Assembly: GCA_027563935.2 (NCBI GenBank) | Contig: CM050449.1 | Span: 80,135,178 to 80,199,177, forward strand | DNA from: Costus lasius | Taxonomy: Eukaryota > Streptophyta > Magnoliopsida > Zingiberales > Costaceae | Reading direction: 5' to 3' | DNA: 64,000 nt | Shown: positions 43,511-55,406 of the stretch, one piece after another | Layout of the letters: each line of letters begins with the position of its first letter | Position numbering within the stretch: the stretch's first letter is position 1 | Notes under the pieces: model-generated | The model's database searches: none | The model's input: the letters and a program-made list of their open reading frames with translations, nothing else | What the model was told of the DNA's origin: nothing | Translations under genes and position numbers: made by a program

Positions 43511-46500
43511 ATGAACTTCAATGTGCGATCCCTACTGGAAAGGGAGAAGTTTGCTTGGCCGAACTTCTCAGACTGGTTTGGACACCTTAAGATCGTTCTT
43601 AAGGCAGAGAGGAAACTGTATGTCCTCGAGACGGCAATACCGCCTCAACCCGCTCCGAACGCCGCAAGGGCGGTTCGGGAAGCCTATGAAAAGCACGTTA
43701 ATGATAGCATTGATGTCGCTTGCCTGATGCTAGCGTCTATGACGCCACCGCTGCAGCGTCAGCATGAGGATATGTCTGCTATAGACATGATAGCGAACCT
43801 CAAGATGCTGTATGGTGCACAGGCGAGGACAGAACGCTATAATCTGACAAAGCTGTTCTTTCAGAGCAAACTGGCTGAAGGGAGCCCAGTGGGAGCTCAC
43901 GTGCTCAAGATGATTGGGCACAAGGAAGCTCTAGAGAAACTGGGGCATACCATCAATCAGGAGCTTGCTGTAGACATTATTCTGCAGTCTCTCCCGCCCT
44001 CTTTCGATGCGTTCATTATTAACTTTAATATGAACAAAATCGATTGTACTCCGGCAGAGCTGCTGAATATGCTCTTGACTACTGAGGAAACTCTGAAGGG
44101 AAAGCCTTCGACCTCTGTCTTAATGGTTCCTTCTAGGAACAAGAAGAAGGGGAAGAAGGGCAAGGCCCCTGTCAAGAGTTACAGCAAGGCTCTGAAGCAG
44201 AAGGTTAAGCGGTCCAAGGAATACAGGTGTTTCCACTGTGGCCAGCTGGGTCACTGGAAAAAGGACTGTAAAGCGCTCCAAGGAGATAAGAGGGGAAGCA
44301 TCGCTTCTGGCTCAGGTATTTACGTGACTGAAGTCATGTTTTCATCTTCTTCTATATCATGGGTGTTGGACACTGCATGTGGAGTTCACATTTGTTCAAA
44401 TGTGCAGGAACTCAAGAGAAGAAGGCAGGTGGGACAGCATGAGGTGGACCTACGAGTAGGAAACGGGGCACGAGTTGCTGCTGTTGCTGTAGGAGACTAT
44501 TTCATCTCATTACCATCTGGAATTGTATTGGAATTAAACAGTTGTTACTTTGTTCCCAGTATTACTAAAAATATTATCTCCATTCCTGCTCTTGTCAGGA
44601 AGGGGTTTTCCTTTGAATGCAATATTTCAAAGTGTGTTTTATCTTTAGATAATATTGTTTATGCAACTGGTTCAATTAACAATGGGTTATTCATGTTGGA
44701 CATGGAAAGTTCTATACAAAATATTGATAATAAGAAAGCCAAGTATGCTGATGACAGCACCTTGCTATGGCATAGTCGTTTAGGCCATATTAACGAGAAA
44801 CGCATTAAGCGGTTGCATGATCATGGACTGCTGGGATCATTCTCCTGTGAGGAGATTGATACATGCAAGGCTTGTTTAATGGGTAAAATGACGAAGTCAC
44901 CTTTTCCTAACAAAGGTCAAAGGGCTTCAGGTTTACTTGACCTTATACACAGTGATGTGTGTGGGCCATTTAGTAAACATGCCAGAGGTGGCTATCAGTA
45001 CTTCATTACCTTCACTGATGATTTCAGTAGGTATGGTTATGTCTATCTTATGAGACATAAGAGTGAATCTTTTGACAAGTTCAAAGAGTTCAAGAATGAA
45101 GTACAGAATCAGCTAGGCCGAAATATCAAGGCACTTCGTTCTGATCGAGGTGGAGAATACCTAAGTCATGAGTTTACTGACTATCTGAAGGAGTGTGGGA
45201 TTATCTCACAGCTCACTCCGCCAGGAACACCGCAATGGAATGGTGTGTCCGAGAGGAGAAATAGAACGTTACTTGATATGGTTCGTTCTATGATGAGTCA
45301 GGCTACTCTTCCATATTCCTTTTGGGGATTTGCACTGGAGACAGCTGCAAAGGTACTAAACCGAGTGCCATCCAAGGCCGTTTCTAAGACTCCATATGAG
45401 TTATGGTATGGGAAACAGCCGAGCTTGACATTTATCAGGATCTGGGGTTGCGAGGCTTATGTCAAAAAGCTCGCCTCTGGGAAACTAGAGAGCAGATCTG
45501 AGAAATGCATCTTTGTCGGTTACCCTAAGGAAACTAAGGGTTATTATTTCTACGATCCCAAAGAGAACAAGGTTTTTGTTGCTCGGACGGCCATATTTCT
45601 TGAGAAGGAGTTTCTTCTGCAAGAGGCCAGTGGGAGAGAAATAAAGCTGGATGAGAATCCAGAAGAAGGACAAAGTAGTCAAGCACAGTTGGATGAGCCT
45701 GAGCCGGTAGAACAGGTTATTGAACAACCTGAGGCTCAGATATCACGGGAACCGCGAAGATCGGGAAGGATCCGTCGACAGCCTGAGCGCTATGACGGAG
45801 TCTACATCATTGATATTGATGAACCCCTCACTTATGCGGATGCGGTCAGTGGACCGGAGTCAGCAAGATGGCTTGAAGCTATGCGCGCCGAGATGGACTC
45901 CATGTCAGATAACAAAGTTTGGGATTTGGTTGATCCGCCTCCGGGAGTAATCCCTATAGGCTGTAAATGGATCTTCAAGAAGAAGATTGACATGGATGGT
46001 AACGTGGTTACCTATAAAGGCAAGCTAGTTGCGAAAGGTTTCAAACAAATCTACGGGATAGATTATGATGAAACTTTCTCACCTGTAGCTATGTTTAAGT
46101 CTATTCGGATTCTTTTCGCGATAGCTGCATATTACGATTATGAGATCTGGCAGATGGATGTGAAAACAGCTTTCCTGAATGGAAATCTGGATGAGGATGT
46201 GTATATGACACAACCAGAAGGTTTCACTAATCCATCAGATCGTCATAAGATATGCAAGTTAAAGAAGTCCATTTATGGACTTAAACAAGCATCGAGAAGC
46301 TGGAATATTCGTTTTGATGAATCAATCTCTGAGTTTGGTTTCATCAAGAACGAAGATGACCCGTGTGTATATAAGAGGTTTAGTGGGATCGTGATTACTT
46401 TCCTAGTCCTCTACGTCGATGATATCTTGATCATTGGAAATGACATTCCTGAAATGCATGCGGTTAAGGCATGGCTAAGGAAATGTTTCCAGATGAAAGA

Positions 46501-47395
46501 TCTAGGAGAAGCAGCCTATGTACTAGGTGTGAAGATCTACAGGGATAGATCTAAGAGGCTTCTCGGGCTGTGCCAGAGTACTTACATCGATAAAGTCCTG
46601 GAGAGATTTCACTTAGAGAATTCTAAGAGAGGATATCTTCCAGTCAGACATGGTCTGAATCTTTCGAAGAGTCAGTGTCCACAAACACAGACTGAGAAAG
46701 ATGAAATGGACAATACGCCTTATGCTTCGGCTATTGGGTCCATAATGTATGCGATGTTGTGTACTCGCCCAGACGTCGCTTACGGGTTAAGCGTGACCAG
46801 TCGGTTCCAAAGTAATCCAGGTCAGGCACACTGGATTGCGGTCAAGAACATTTTAAAATATCTGCGGAGGACCAAAGATATGTTCTTGATATATGGTGGT
46901 CAGGAAGAACTCAGTATTGAAGGATATACTGACGCTTCGTTCCAGTCGGACCAGGATGATTTCCGATCACAATCAGGCTATGTTTTTAGCTTGAATGGTG
47001 GAGCAGTGGTGTGGAAGAGTTTCAAACAGTCAACTGTTGCTGATTCCACAACAGAAGCCGAGTATGTTGCAGCCTCGGAAGCATCCAAGGAGGCAGTATG
47101 GATTCGTAAGTTCGTGAGAGAACTTGGTGTTGTTCCTTCGAGTGCAGATCCTTTGGTTATCTTTTGTGATAACACTGGAGCAATCGCACAAGCAAAGGAA
47201 CCACGGTCGCACCAGAAGTCCAAGCACATACAGATACGGTTTCACTTGATCAGGGAGATCATAGATCGAGGCGAGATCAAAGTCTGCAAGGTACATACAG
47301 ATGACAATCTGGCAGACCCGCTTACTAAGCCTCTGGCGCAGCAGAAGCATGAGAAGCACTGTAATAATATGGGTTTGAGATTTCTCAACCATTAG
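43511..47395 (+). CDS. gag-pol: Copia-C Gag-Pol polyprotein, intact
   Basis: A 1294-residue single ORF. Gag (about 1-230) forms the virus-like particle, and a Lys-rich tract precedes the CCHC knuckle CFHCGQLGHWKKDC (~240-253). The protease has LDTACG (~285-290), with Asp-Thr-Ala in place of Asp-Thr-Gly. The integrase zinc motif spans LLWHSRLGH to CKACLMGK (~417-458), and the catalytic triad is Asp ~481-482, Asp ~544-545 and Glu ~580-581 (D-x62-D-x35-E). RT starts near 802, with YVDDILIIG at ~968. RNase H has YTDASF, STTEAEY, FCDNTGA and TDDNLADPLTK blocks and ends GLRFLNH. The Gag-protease-integrase-RT order is that of Ty1/copia. The product would copy and insert the element; no stop or frameshift is seen. 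Whether it is expressed is not known. Confidence 0.97.
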   Translation: MNFNVRSLLEREKFAWPNFSDWFGHLKIVLKAERKLYVLETAIPPQPAPNAARAVREAYEKHVNDSIDVACLMLASMTPPLQRQHEDMSAIDMIANLKMLYGAQARTERYNLTKLFFQSKLAEGSPVGAHVLKMIGHKEALEKLGHTINQELAVDIILQSLPPSFDAFIINFNMNKIDCTPAELLNMLLTTEETLKGKPSTSVLMVPSRNKKKGKKGKAPVKSYSKALKQKVKRSKEYRCFHCGQLGHWKKDCKALQGDKRGSIASGSGIYVTEVMFSSSSISWVLDTACGVHICSNVQELKRRRQVGQHEVDLRVGNGARVAAVAVGDYFISLPSGIVLELNSCYFVPSITKNIISIPALVRKGFSFECNISKCVLSLDNIVYATGSINNGLFMLDMESSIQNIDNKKAKYADDSTLLWHSRLGHINEKRIKRLHDHGLLGSFSCEEIDTCKACLMGKMTKSPFPNKGQRASGLLDLIHSDVCGPFSKHARGGYQYFITFTDDFSRYGYVYLMRHKSESFDKFKEFKNEVQNQLGRNIKALRSDRGGEYLSHEFTDYLKECGIISQLTPPGTPQWNGVSERRNRTLLDMVRSMMSQATLPYSFWGFALETAAKVLNRVPSKAVSKTPYELWYGKQPSLTFIRIWGCEAYVKKLASGKLESRSEKCIFVGYPKETKGYYFYDPKENKVFVARTAIFLEKEFLLQEASGREIKLDENPEEGQSSQAQLDEPEPVEQVIEQPEAQISREPRRSGRIRRQPERYDGVYIIDIDEPLTYADAVSGPESARWLEAMRAEMDSMSDNKVWDLVDPPPGVIPIGCKWIFKKKIDMDGNVVTYKGKLVAKGFKQIYGIDYDETFSPVAMFKSIRILFAIAAYYDYEIWQMDVKTAFLNGNLDEDVYMTQPEGFTNPSDRHKICKLKKSIYGLKQASRSWNIRFDESISEFGFIKNEDDPCVYKRFSGIVITFLVLYVDDILIIGNDIPEMHAVKAWLRKCFQMKDLGEAAYVLGVKIYRDRSKRLLGLCQSTYIDKVLERFHLENSKRGYLPVRHGLNLSKSQCPQTQTEKDEMDNTPYASAIGSIMYAMLCTRPDVAYGLSVTSRFQSNPGQAHWIAVKNILKYLRRTKDMFLIYGGQEELSIEGYTDASFQSDQDDFRSQSGYVFSLNGGAVVWKSFKQSTVADSTTEAEYVAASEASKEAVWIRKFVRELGVVPSSADPLVIFCDNTGAIAQAKEPRSHQKSKHIQIRFHLIREIIDRGEIKVCKVHTDDNLADPLTKPLAQQKHEKHCNNMGLRFLNH

Positions 47396-47404
47396 ATTAA
47401 GTGC

Positions 47405-47414
47405 AAGTGGGAGA
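47405..47414 (+). other. Copia-C polypurine tract
   Basis: AAGTGGGAGA, one base before the 3' LTR. Confidence 0.85.
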
Positions 47415-47415
47415 T

Positions 47416-49050
47416 TGTTGGGGTATGCCCTTAAGGCTAATGTTTGAGGCCTTGGGATTGTATCAGTATTATGTAATAAACTCTTATGTTTATAAAGGCA
47501 TGGTTGTTATTCAGGTTGTTATATTGTCTGCTGCAATAATTGTACTTCTGAATAATGTCTCAAAGCTGTTCAGCTAGGCTGACATGCTGTTAAGTCCTTA
47601 GTCGATATATCTTGGTGAACATAAGACAGCCTTGATATGGTTAAGACTAATATGTGTTCTAATCTTATAGGATGCTTCGAGCATGGAATAAGATGTAGAC
47701 TCATGGGTACATTGGATGTACTGGACAGACCCTACTAGGATATTCAATTGCTTGTCACAATGTGAATATTCCTTGATTGTAACAAGTGGCACATTTCCTC
47801 TGACTTGAGATCACTTGTGTTTTCTAAATGATGATTGTCATTGTTTTGAGGTAGTTCAATATCATTTGAAACATAATGATTATAGACTATCTTGGATGAT
47901 GAGCTTGAGTCAGGTTAGGGCACTAGTGATAGACAAAGGATTGCCGTCTCCTTGTTTAAGGAGTGTGATGTTCTAAAGGGGCCCCCTGGATGAGATGATT
48001 GAGAAAGTGTATGGCCATACCCAGGTGACTATGTTCATCTGATCTAATCATGCTCATCATATTGAAGTTACAGGCTTGACACGCTTGTCCAATAAGAACA
48101 TCCAGTGGCAAAGGAATTATGCATGCCTAGTGAGTTGATTCACACTTGTGCTGTTTTTGAGTGTAGTCTTGGAAGACTCTTTTCTTTATATCGGGAGACA
48201 GTGATGTGTTGCTAGATACCCCTCACTGATCGTGATGACGTGAGTTATCGTTACCGACATTTAAAGGAAACCCTCAGGGTCGCACAATTTGATGATATAG
48301 CTTACTTAAGTCAGATCGTGTGGACTGAATTGTTTGGGTTCAGTTTAAAGGGATTTAATCTCTGATTGTAAGTGAGATCTGGTCTGATCATGTTTGATTG
48401 ATTAGGGCTTGAGATCGGTAAGCTTCGATTGAGAGATTGGATGCTAGATCGGTGAGATCAGGAGCATCAAAGAGATGAACGGTCAGATCTGGAGCCTTAG
48501 GGTTTAGTGTGATCTGGACTTATGGCTTGGTTTATTTGGTTATTGAACCAAATTCAAAATGAACCGGCTCATGGATGAGCGCGTGGTTCAAAGGTGAAGT
48601 GGCATGCTATTTTTGGATAGCACTTCTCAACGTGACCACGCTTCACGTTTTCCCTCTTCACGCCTTCACGCTTTGTCGCCAATTCGTCTTTGGCTCTTGA
48701 GGCATTCGTGCGTGAACGAGAGGAAGAGACGACAAGAGAAAAGTCGCCAAGCCAAGAAGTTCTTCTTCCCTATCACTCGACAAGGACTACTTGGGACCTT
48801 GCTAGCACAAGGATCGCCAAAGGGAGTAGGCGACATCAATTGTGTGCGTCACCTCTGGAGAAGATCCATTTCGATCTTTGCTTCCAAGGCGCCATCTAGA
48901 AATGGCTATGCTATGATCCTTCTCTATTTGCAATCGGGTTCCATTTTTGTTGATCATATAGCATGCAAGATCTAGAAACCCCCTTTCCGCTGCCTTTATT
49001 CCCATATGCGCCTATGAGATAGGGTTTCGCCCCCTCATGCAAACCTTTCA
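47416..49050 (+). repeat. Copia-C 3' LTR
   Basis: 1635 bp. It lacks 44 bp present near 41176-41219 of the 5' LTR; the deletion lies between two GAA triplets, one of which is kept. The promoter hairpin is at 48234-48249. TSD GAGCC follows. Confidence 0.94.
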
Positions 49051-49068
49051 GAGCCCCTAGGCTCCAAT
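49051..49068. other. Sequence X, piece 3
   Basis: TSD GAGCC of copia-C, then CCTAGGCTCCAAT up to the edge of copia-D. CCAAT (49064-49068) is the expected target duplication of D; its partner lies outside the window. Confidence 0.45.
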
Positions 49069-50769
49069 TGTTAGGTCCCCTTCAAGGGGGAGCGCAAGCG
49101 GATAAAGCCCCTTTCTAGAGGGGGGCGCAAATGCAATTTTAGGGGTGTCACCCTCATGATCGCATGTAGATCATATGGTTAACTTATGTATAAGCGAAAG
49201 GATCTTTAAAGGGATCATACCAACGCCATGAAGTTGGATGTCGGCTTGGAAGAAGAGAGCAACTTTGATCTCCTCCAAAAGTTCACACACAAGGTGAAGA
49301 TCTCTTACTTCCTTGGCGTCACTTGTGCTAGCAAGGCACCCAAGGTTCCTTGTCGAATGGAAGGAGATGATGAAAGCTTTCTTGGCCGATCATTCTTCTC
49401 GTCAACCTCTACCACCCGAGAGTTCGAGTGTCGTCGAGAGCCAAAGGGGAGATGAGCGTTTTTCCAAACTTGTGATCGAATGTGGAGACATTCATCACTA
49501 TGGCAAAACCGAAATGCCATAAATGGTAAGTCTTCAACACATGCGTTATGCGTTCACATGAAGTGAACCAAACGCATATCTCATCTCACAAACGAACCAA
49601 GCGCTCACATATGAGCCGGTTCAATGTAGTTGGTCCAATGACCAAACCAAATCAGCCCAAGTATTGGTCCAGACCAAAATAAACCCTAAGGTTCAAGATC
49701 TGACCGTTCATCCTTTGATGCTCTTGATCTCCCAGATCTAGCATCCACACTCTCGATCAAAGCTTACCGATCTCAAGCCCTAATCAATCAAACATGATCA
49801 GACTGGATCTCACTTACAATCAGAGTTTAATCTCCTTTAAACTGAATCAAAACAATCCAGTCCACCCGATCTGACTCAAGTAAGTCATATCACCAAATTG
49901 TGCGACCCTAAGGGTTTCCTTTAAATGTCGGTAACGATAACTCACGTCATCACAATCAGTGAGGGGTATCTAGCAACACATCACTGTCTCCCGATATAAA
50001 GGAAAGAGTCTTCCAAGACTACACCCAAACCACAGCACAAGTGTGAATCCACTTCACAAGGCATACATGTTTCCTTTGCCACTGGATGTTCTTATTGGAC
50101 AAGCATGTCAAGCCTATAACTCCAATACAATGAGCATGATTAGATCAGATGAACATAGTCATCTGGGTATGGCCATACACTATCTCAATCATCTCATACA
50201 GGGGGGCCCCTTTAGAACATCACACTCCTTGAACAAGGAGACGGCAATCCTTTATCTATCACTAGTGTCCTAACCTGACTCATGATCATTATCCAAGATA
50301 GTCTATAATCATTATGTTTCAAATGATATTGAACTACCTCAAAATAATGACATTCATCATTTAGAAACACAAGTGATCTCAAGTCAGAGGACATGTGCCA
50401 CTTGTTGCATTCAAGGATTATTCACATTGTGACAAACAATTGAATATCCTAGTAGGGTCTGTCCAGTACATCCAATGTACCCATGAGTCTACATCTTATT
50501 TCATGCTCGAAGCATCCTATAAGATTAGCACACATATTAGTCTCAATCATATCAAGGCTGTCTCATGTTCACCAAGATATCTCGACTAAGGACATATGCA
50601 TGTCAGCCAAGCTGAACAGCTTTGAGACATTATTCAGAAGTACACTTATTACAGCAGACAAGGTAGCAACCTGAATAATAACCATGCCTTTATAAACATA
50701 AGAGTTTATTACATGATACTTATACAATCCCAAGGCCTCAAACATTAGCCTTAAGGGCATACCCCAACA
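49069..50769 (-). repeat. Copia-D 3' LTR
   Basis: About 1701 bp, from TGTTAGGTCCCC at the left to CCCCAACA at 50769. Its U5 end differs from other copies: the minus strand ends GGGGACCTAACA and includes GC-rich CCCCTTGAAGGGG units that in copia-1 and F lie in the leader. The left boundary is set by the TG and by alignment, not by a confirmed target duplication. The promoter hairpin is at 49936-49951. Confidence 0.8.
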
Positions 50770-50770
50770 A

Positions 50771-50780
50771 TCTCCCACTT
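50771..50780 (-). other. Copia-D polypurine tract
   Basis: AAGTGGGAGA on the minus strand, next to the LTR. Confidence 0.85.
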
Positions 50781-50789
50781 GCACTTAAT

Positions 50790-53700
50790 CTAATGGTTGA
50801 GAAACCTCAAACCCATATTATTACAGTGCTTCTCATGCTTCTGCTGCGCCAGAGGCTTGGTAAGCGGGTCAGCCAGATTGTCATCTGTATGAACTTTGCA
50901 GATTTTGATCTCGCCTCGATCAATGATCTCCCGGATCAAGTGAAACCGTCTCTATATGTGCTTGGACTTCTGGTGCGACCGTGGTTCCTTTGCTTGTGCG
51001 ATTGCTCCAGTGTTATCACAGAAGATAACCAAAGGATCTGCACTCGAAGGAATGACACCAAGTTCTTTCACGAACTTACGAATCCACACTGCCTCCTTGG
51101 ATGCTTCCGAGGCTGCAACATACTCGGCTTCTGTTGTGGAATCAGCAACAGTTGACTGTTTGAAACTCTTCCACACCACTGCTCCACCATTCAAGCTAAA
51201 AACATAGCCTGATTGCTATCGGAAATCATCCTGGTCCGACTGGAACGAAGCGTCAGTATATCCTTCTATACTGAGTTCTTCCTGACCACCATATATCAAG
51301 AACATATCTTTGGTCCTCCGCAGATATTTTAAAATGTTCTTGACCGCAATCCAGTGCGCCATACCTAGATTACTTTGGAACCGACTGGTCACGCTTAACC
51401 CGTAAGCGACGTCTGGGCGAGTACACAACATCGCATACATAATGGACCCAATAGCCGAAGCATAAGGCGTATTGTCCATTTCATCTTTCTCAGTCTGTGT
51501 TTGTGGACACTGACTCTTCGAAAGATTCAGACCATGTCTGACTGGAAGATATCCTCGTTTAGAATTCTCTAAATGAAATCTCTCCAGGACTTTATCGATG
51601 TAAGTACTCTGGCACAGCCCGAGAAGCCTCTTAGATCTATCCCTGTAGATCTTCACACCTAATACATAGGCTGCTTCTCCTAGATCTTTCATCTGGAAAC
51701 ATTTCCTTAACCATGCTTTAACAGCATGCAGTTCAGGAATATCATTTCCAATGATCAAGATGTCATCGACGTAGAGGATTAGGAATGTAATTACGCTCCC
51801 ACTAAACCTCTTATATACACACGGGTCATCTTCGTTCTTGATGAAACCAAACTCAGAGATTGATTCATCAAAACGAATATTCCAGCTTCTAGATGCTTGT
51901 TTAAGTCCATAAATGGACTTCTTTAACTTGCATATTTTATGACGATCTGATGGATTAGTGAAACCCTCAGGTTGTGTCATATACACATCCTCATCCAGAT
52001 TTCCATTAAGGAAAGCTGTCTTCACATCCATCTGCCAGATCTCATAATCATAATATGCAGCTATCGCGAAAAGAATCTGAAGAGACTTAAACATGGCTAC
52101 AGGTGAGAAAGTTTCATCATAATCTATCCCGTAGATTTATTTGAAACCTTTCACAACCAGCCTGCCTTTATAGGTAACCACGTTACCATCCATGTCAACC
52201 TTCTTCTTGAAGATCCATTTACAGCCTATAGGGATTACTCCCGGAGGCGGATCAACCAAATCCCAGACTTGGTTATCTGACATGGAGTCCATCTCGGCTC
52301 GCATAGCTTCAAGCCATCTAGCTGACTCCGGTCCACTGACCGCGTCCGCATATGTGAGGGGTTCATCATTATCAATGATGTAGACTCCGTCATAGCGCTC
52401 AGGCTGTCGACGGATCCTTCCCGATCTTCACGGTTCCCGTGATATTTGAGCCTCAGGTTGTTCGACAACCTGTTCTACCGGCTCAGGCACATCCAACTGT
52501 GCTTGACTACTTTGTCCTTCTTCTGGAATCTCATCCAGCTTTATTTCTCTCCCACTGGCCTCTTGCAGAAGAAACTCCTTCTCAAGAAATATGGCCGTCC
52601 GAGCAACAAATACTTTGTTCTCTTTGGGATCGTAGAAATAATAACCCTTAGTTTCCTTAGGGTAACCGACAAATATACATTTCTCAGATCTGCTCTCCAG
52701 CTTCCCAGAGGTGAGCTTTTTGACATAAGCCTCGCAACCCCAGATCCTGATAAATGTCAAGCTTGGCTGTTTCCTATACCATAACTCATATGGTGTCTTA
52801 GAAACTGCCTTGGATGGCACTCGGTTTAGTACCTTTGCAGCTGTTTCCAGTGCAAAACCCCAAAAGGAATACGGTAGAGTAGCCTGACTCATCATAGAAC
52901 GAACCATATCAAGTAACGTTCTATTTCTCCTCTCGGACACACCATTCCATTGCGGTGTTCCTGGCGGAGTGAGCTGTGAGATAATCCCACACTCCTTCAG
53001 ATAGTCAGTAAACGCATGACTTAGGTATTCACCACCTCGATCAGAACGAAGTGCCTTGATATTTCGGCCTAGCTGATTCTGTACTTCATTTTTGAACTCT
53101 TTGAACTTGTCAAAAGATTCACTCTTATGTCTCATCAAATAGACATATCCATACCTACTGAAATCATCAGTAAAGGTAATGAAGTAATGATAGCCACCTC
53201 TGGCATGTTTACTAAAAGGCCCACACACATCACTGTGTATAAGGTCAAGTAAACCTGAAGCCCTTTGACCTTTGTTAGGAAAAGGTGACTTCGTCATTTT
53301 ACCCATTAAACAAGCTTTGCATGTATCAATCTCCTCATAGGAGAATGATCCCAGCAGTCCATGATCATGCAACCGCTTAATGCGCTTCTCGTTAATATGG
53401 CCTAAACGACTATGCCATAGCAAGGTGCTGTCATCAGCATACTTGGCTTTCTTATTATCAATGTTTTGTATAGAATATTCCATGTCCAACATGAATAACC
53501 CATTGTTAATTGAACCAGTTGCATACACAATATTATCATAAGATAAAACACACTTTGAAATCTTGCATTCAAAGGCAAATCCTTTCCTGACAAGAGCAGG
53601 AATAGAGATAATATTCTTGGTAATACTGGGTACAAAATAACAATTGTTTAATTCTAATACAATGCCAGATGGTAAAGAAATGAAATAGTCTCCTACAGCA

Positions 53701-54674
53701 ACAGCAGCAACCCGTGCCCCGTTTCCAACTCGTAGGTCTACCTCATGCTGTCCCACCTGCCTTCTTCTCTTGAGTTCCTGTACATTTGAACAAATGTGAA
53801 CTCCACATGCAGTGTCCAGCACCCATGATATAGTAGAAGAAGATAACATGACCTCAGTCACATATATACCTGAGCCAGAAGCGATGCTTCCCCTCTTATC
53901 TCCTTGGAGCGCTTTACAGTCCTTTTTCCAGTGACCCAGCTGGCCACAGTGGAAACACCTGTTGTCCTTCGACCGCTTCACCTTCTGTTTCAGCGCCTTA
54001 CTGTAGTTCTTGACAGGGGCCTTGCCCTTCTTCCCCTTCTTCTTCTTCCTTGAAGGAACCATTAAGACAGAGGTTGAAGGCTTTCCCTTCAGAGTTTCCT
54101 CAGTAGTCAAGAGCATATTCAACAGCTCTGCCGGAGTACAATCGATTTTGTTCATATTAAAGTTAATGATGAACGCATCGAAAGAAGGCGGAAGAGACTG
54201 TAGAATGATGTCTATAGCAAGCTCCTGGTTAATGGTATGCCCCAGTTTCTCCAGAGCCTCCTTGTGCCCAATCATCTTGAGCACGTGAGCTCCCACTGGG
54301 CTCCCTTCAGCCAGTTTGCTCTGAAAGAAGAGCTTCGTCAGATTATAGCGTTCTGTCCTCACCTGTGCAGCATACAGCATCTTGAGGTTCGCTATGATCT
54401 CTATAGCCGACATATCCTCATGCTGACGCTGCAGCGGTGGCGTCATAGACGCTAGCATCAGGCAAGCGACATCAATGCTATCATTGACGTGCTTTTCATA
54501 GGCATCCCGAACCGCCCTTGCGGCGTTCGCAGCGGGTTGAGGCGGCACAGCCGTCTCGAGGACATACAGTTTCCTCTCTGCCTTAAGAACGATCTTAAGG
54601 TGTCCGAACCAGTCTGAGAAGTTTGGCCCAGCAAACTTCTCCCTTTCCAGTAGGGATCGCACATTGAAGCTCAT
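50790..54674 (-). pseudogene. gag-pol: Copia-D gag-pol with four nonsense codons
   Basis: The full-length frame of 1294 codons has no frameshift but four stops: TGA at 52428-52430 (codon 749, CGA in intact copies), TAA at 52137-52139 (codon 846, CAA), TAG at 51216-51218 (codon 1153, TCG) and TAG at 50952-50954 (codon 1241, CAG). Three are C-to-T changes and one is C-to-A. Gag, the CCHC knuckle, protease and integrase motifs before codon 749 are intact; RT (with YVDD) and RNase H follow the stops. The first stop is the same change as in copy A. No functional polyprotein can be made. Confidence 0.95.
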
Positions 54675-55406
54675 GGTGTTCGTTGCTGCAGGTATCTACA
54701 ACAATGCAAGAACAGCAAGGTCAGTATCAATGTTAAGAATCAATCAGGACTTAAGAATGATTCCTTTTTCTCACTATTTTAGCTGACTGTAAAATCCATA
54801 AAACAGTCCGAAAGAGTAATACTCTTTTAGTGAGATGGGATCCAGATTTCATACTTGGTCTCCGCGTCCCACTCAGGCGAGATAAGATGCACAGAGATGA
54901 CAAGCACTAATTTCTGGTAGGCTGTCCCAGCCAATCGCCAACCCGTGCGAGTCCCCTTCATCTGGGCAATCCAGCAGATTGTGCCAACTGAGTTGGTACA
55001 ACACAGTCTCTGATCCCACAGATGGCTGCCTCCATGTGCTACCATATGCGCCACATATGTAGCCTACATGGTCAAGCTGACCCGACCTACTCCCTGGACC
55101 ACCACGTGCTATGCTGAGCAACGAGAAGCGATAAATCCCTTCTCTGTAACACGCAGGTGTAATCCAGCACCATCTGAAGATAGATGGACGTGCCCACTGA
55201 GTGGGTACAACACGGCTCCAACGATAATCAGAATAGTGAGGTTTCGCGTCAGAAGGCTTACGAGCTTGATATGTTAGCGTTTGGATTTTAACGGTCTTTT
55301 ATCTTCTTACTATCAGGCAAATCCTATGGCTATAGCAGAAGATAACTAAACATGCAATTCTAATTATAAGCAATAAGTAGAAAGCATGCAGATCTTATGT
55401 GGTAAA
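54675..55406 (-). other. Copia-D leader, gag-proximal part
   Basis: Minus-strand leader with the closed structure 54770-54834 (inner stem GACTG/CAGTC), H2 54977-55008 (one arm mismatch, fitting decay) and H1 55189-55214. It is cut by copia-E at 55406. Confidence 0.8.

Larger units (their letters stand above)
39995..49050 (+). mobile_element. Copia-C, full-length with open gag-pol
   Basis: A 9056-bp plus-strand element flanked by GAGCC (39990-39994, 49051-49055). All parts are present: LTRs, PBS, leader with tRNA-like segment, uninterrupted gag-pol and polypurine tract. The LTRs differ by about eight substitutions, a 44-bp deletion and a 2-bp insertion. It is young and still codes for a complete polyprotein, although the 3' LTR deletion could affect transcripts. 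Confidence 0.96.
49069..55406 (-). mobile_element. Copia-D (minus strand), interrupted by E
   Basis: The 3' LTR, polypurine tract, gag-pol and the gag-proximal part of the leader are present on the minus strand. At 55406 copia-E interrupts the leader, and the remainder with the 5' LTR lies beyond the window. Four nonsense codons make D the most decayed of the full-length copies here. The E target site is expected to be GTAAA (55402-55406). Confidence 0.92.

Noticed and set aside
49051..49070. PBS-like ATTGGAGCC on the minus strand left of copia-D
   Set aside because: It resembles ATTGGTATCAGAGCC with six bases missing, but the sequence beyond does not match any copia leader; more likely the CCAAT target site plus chance.
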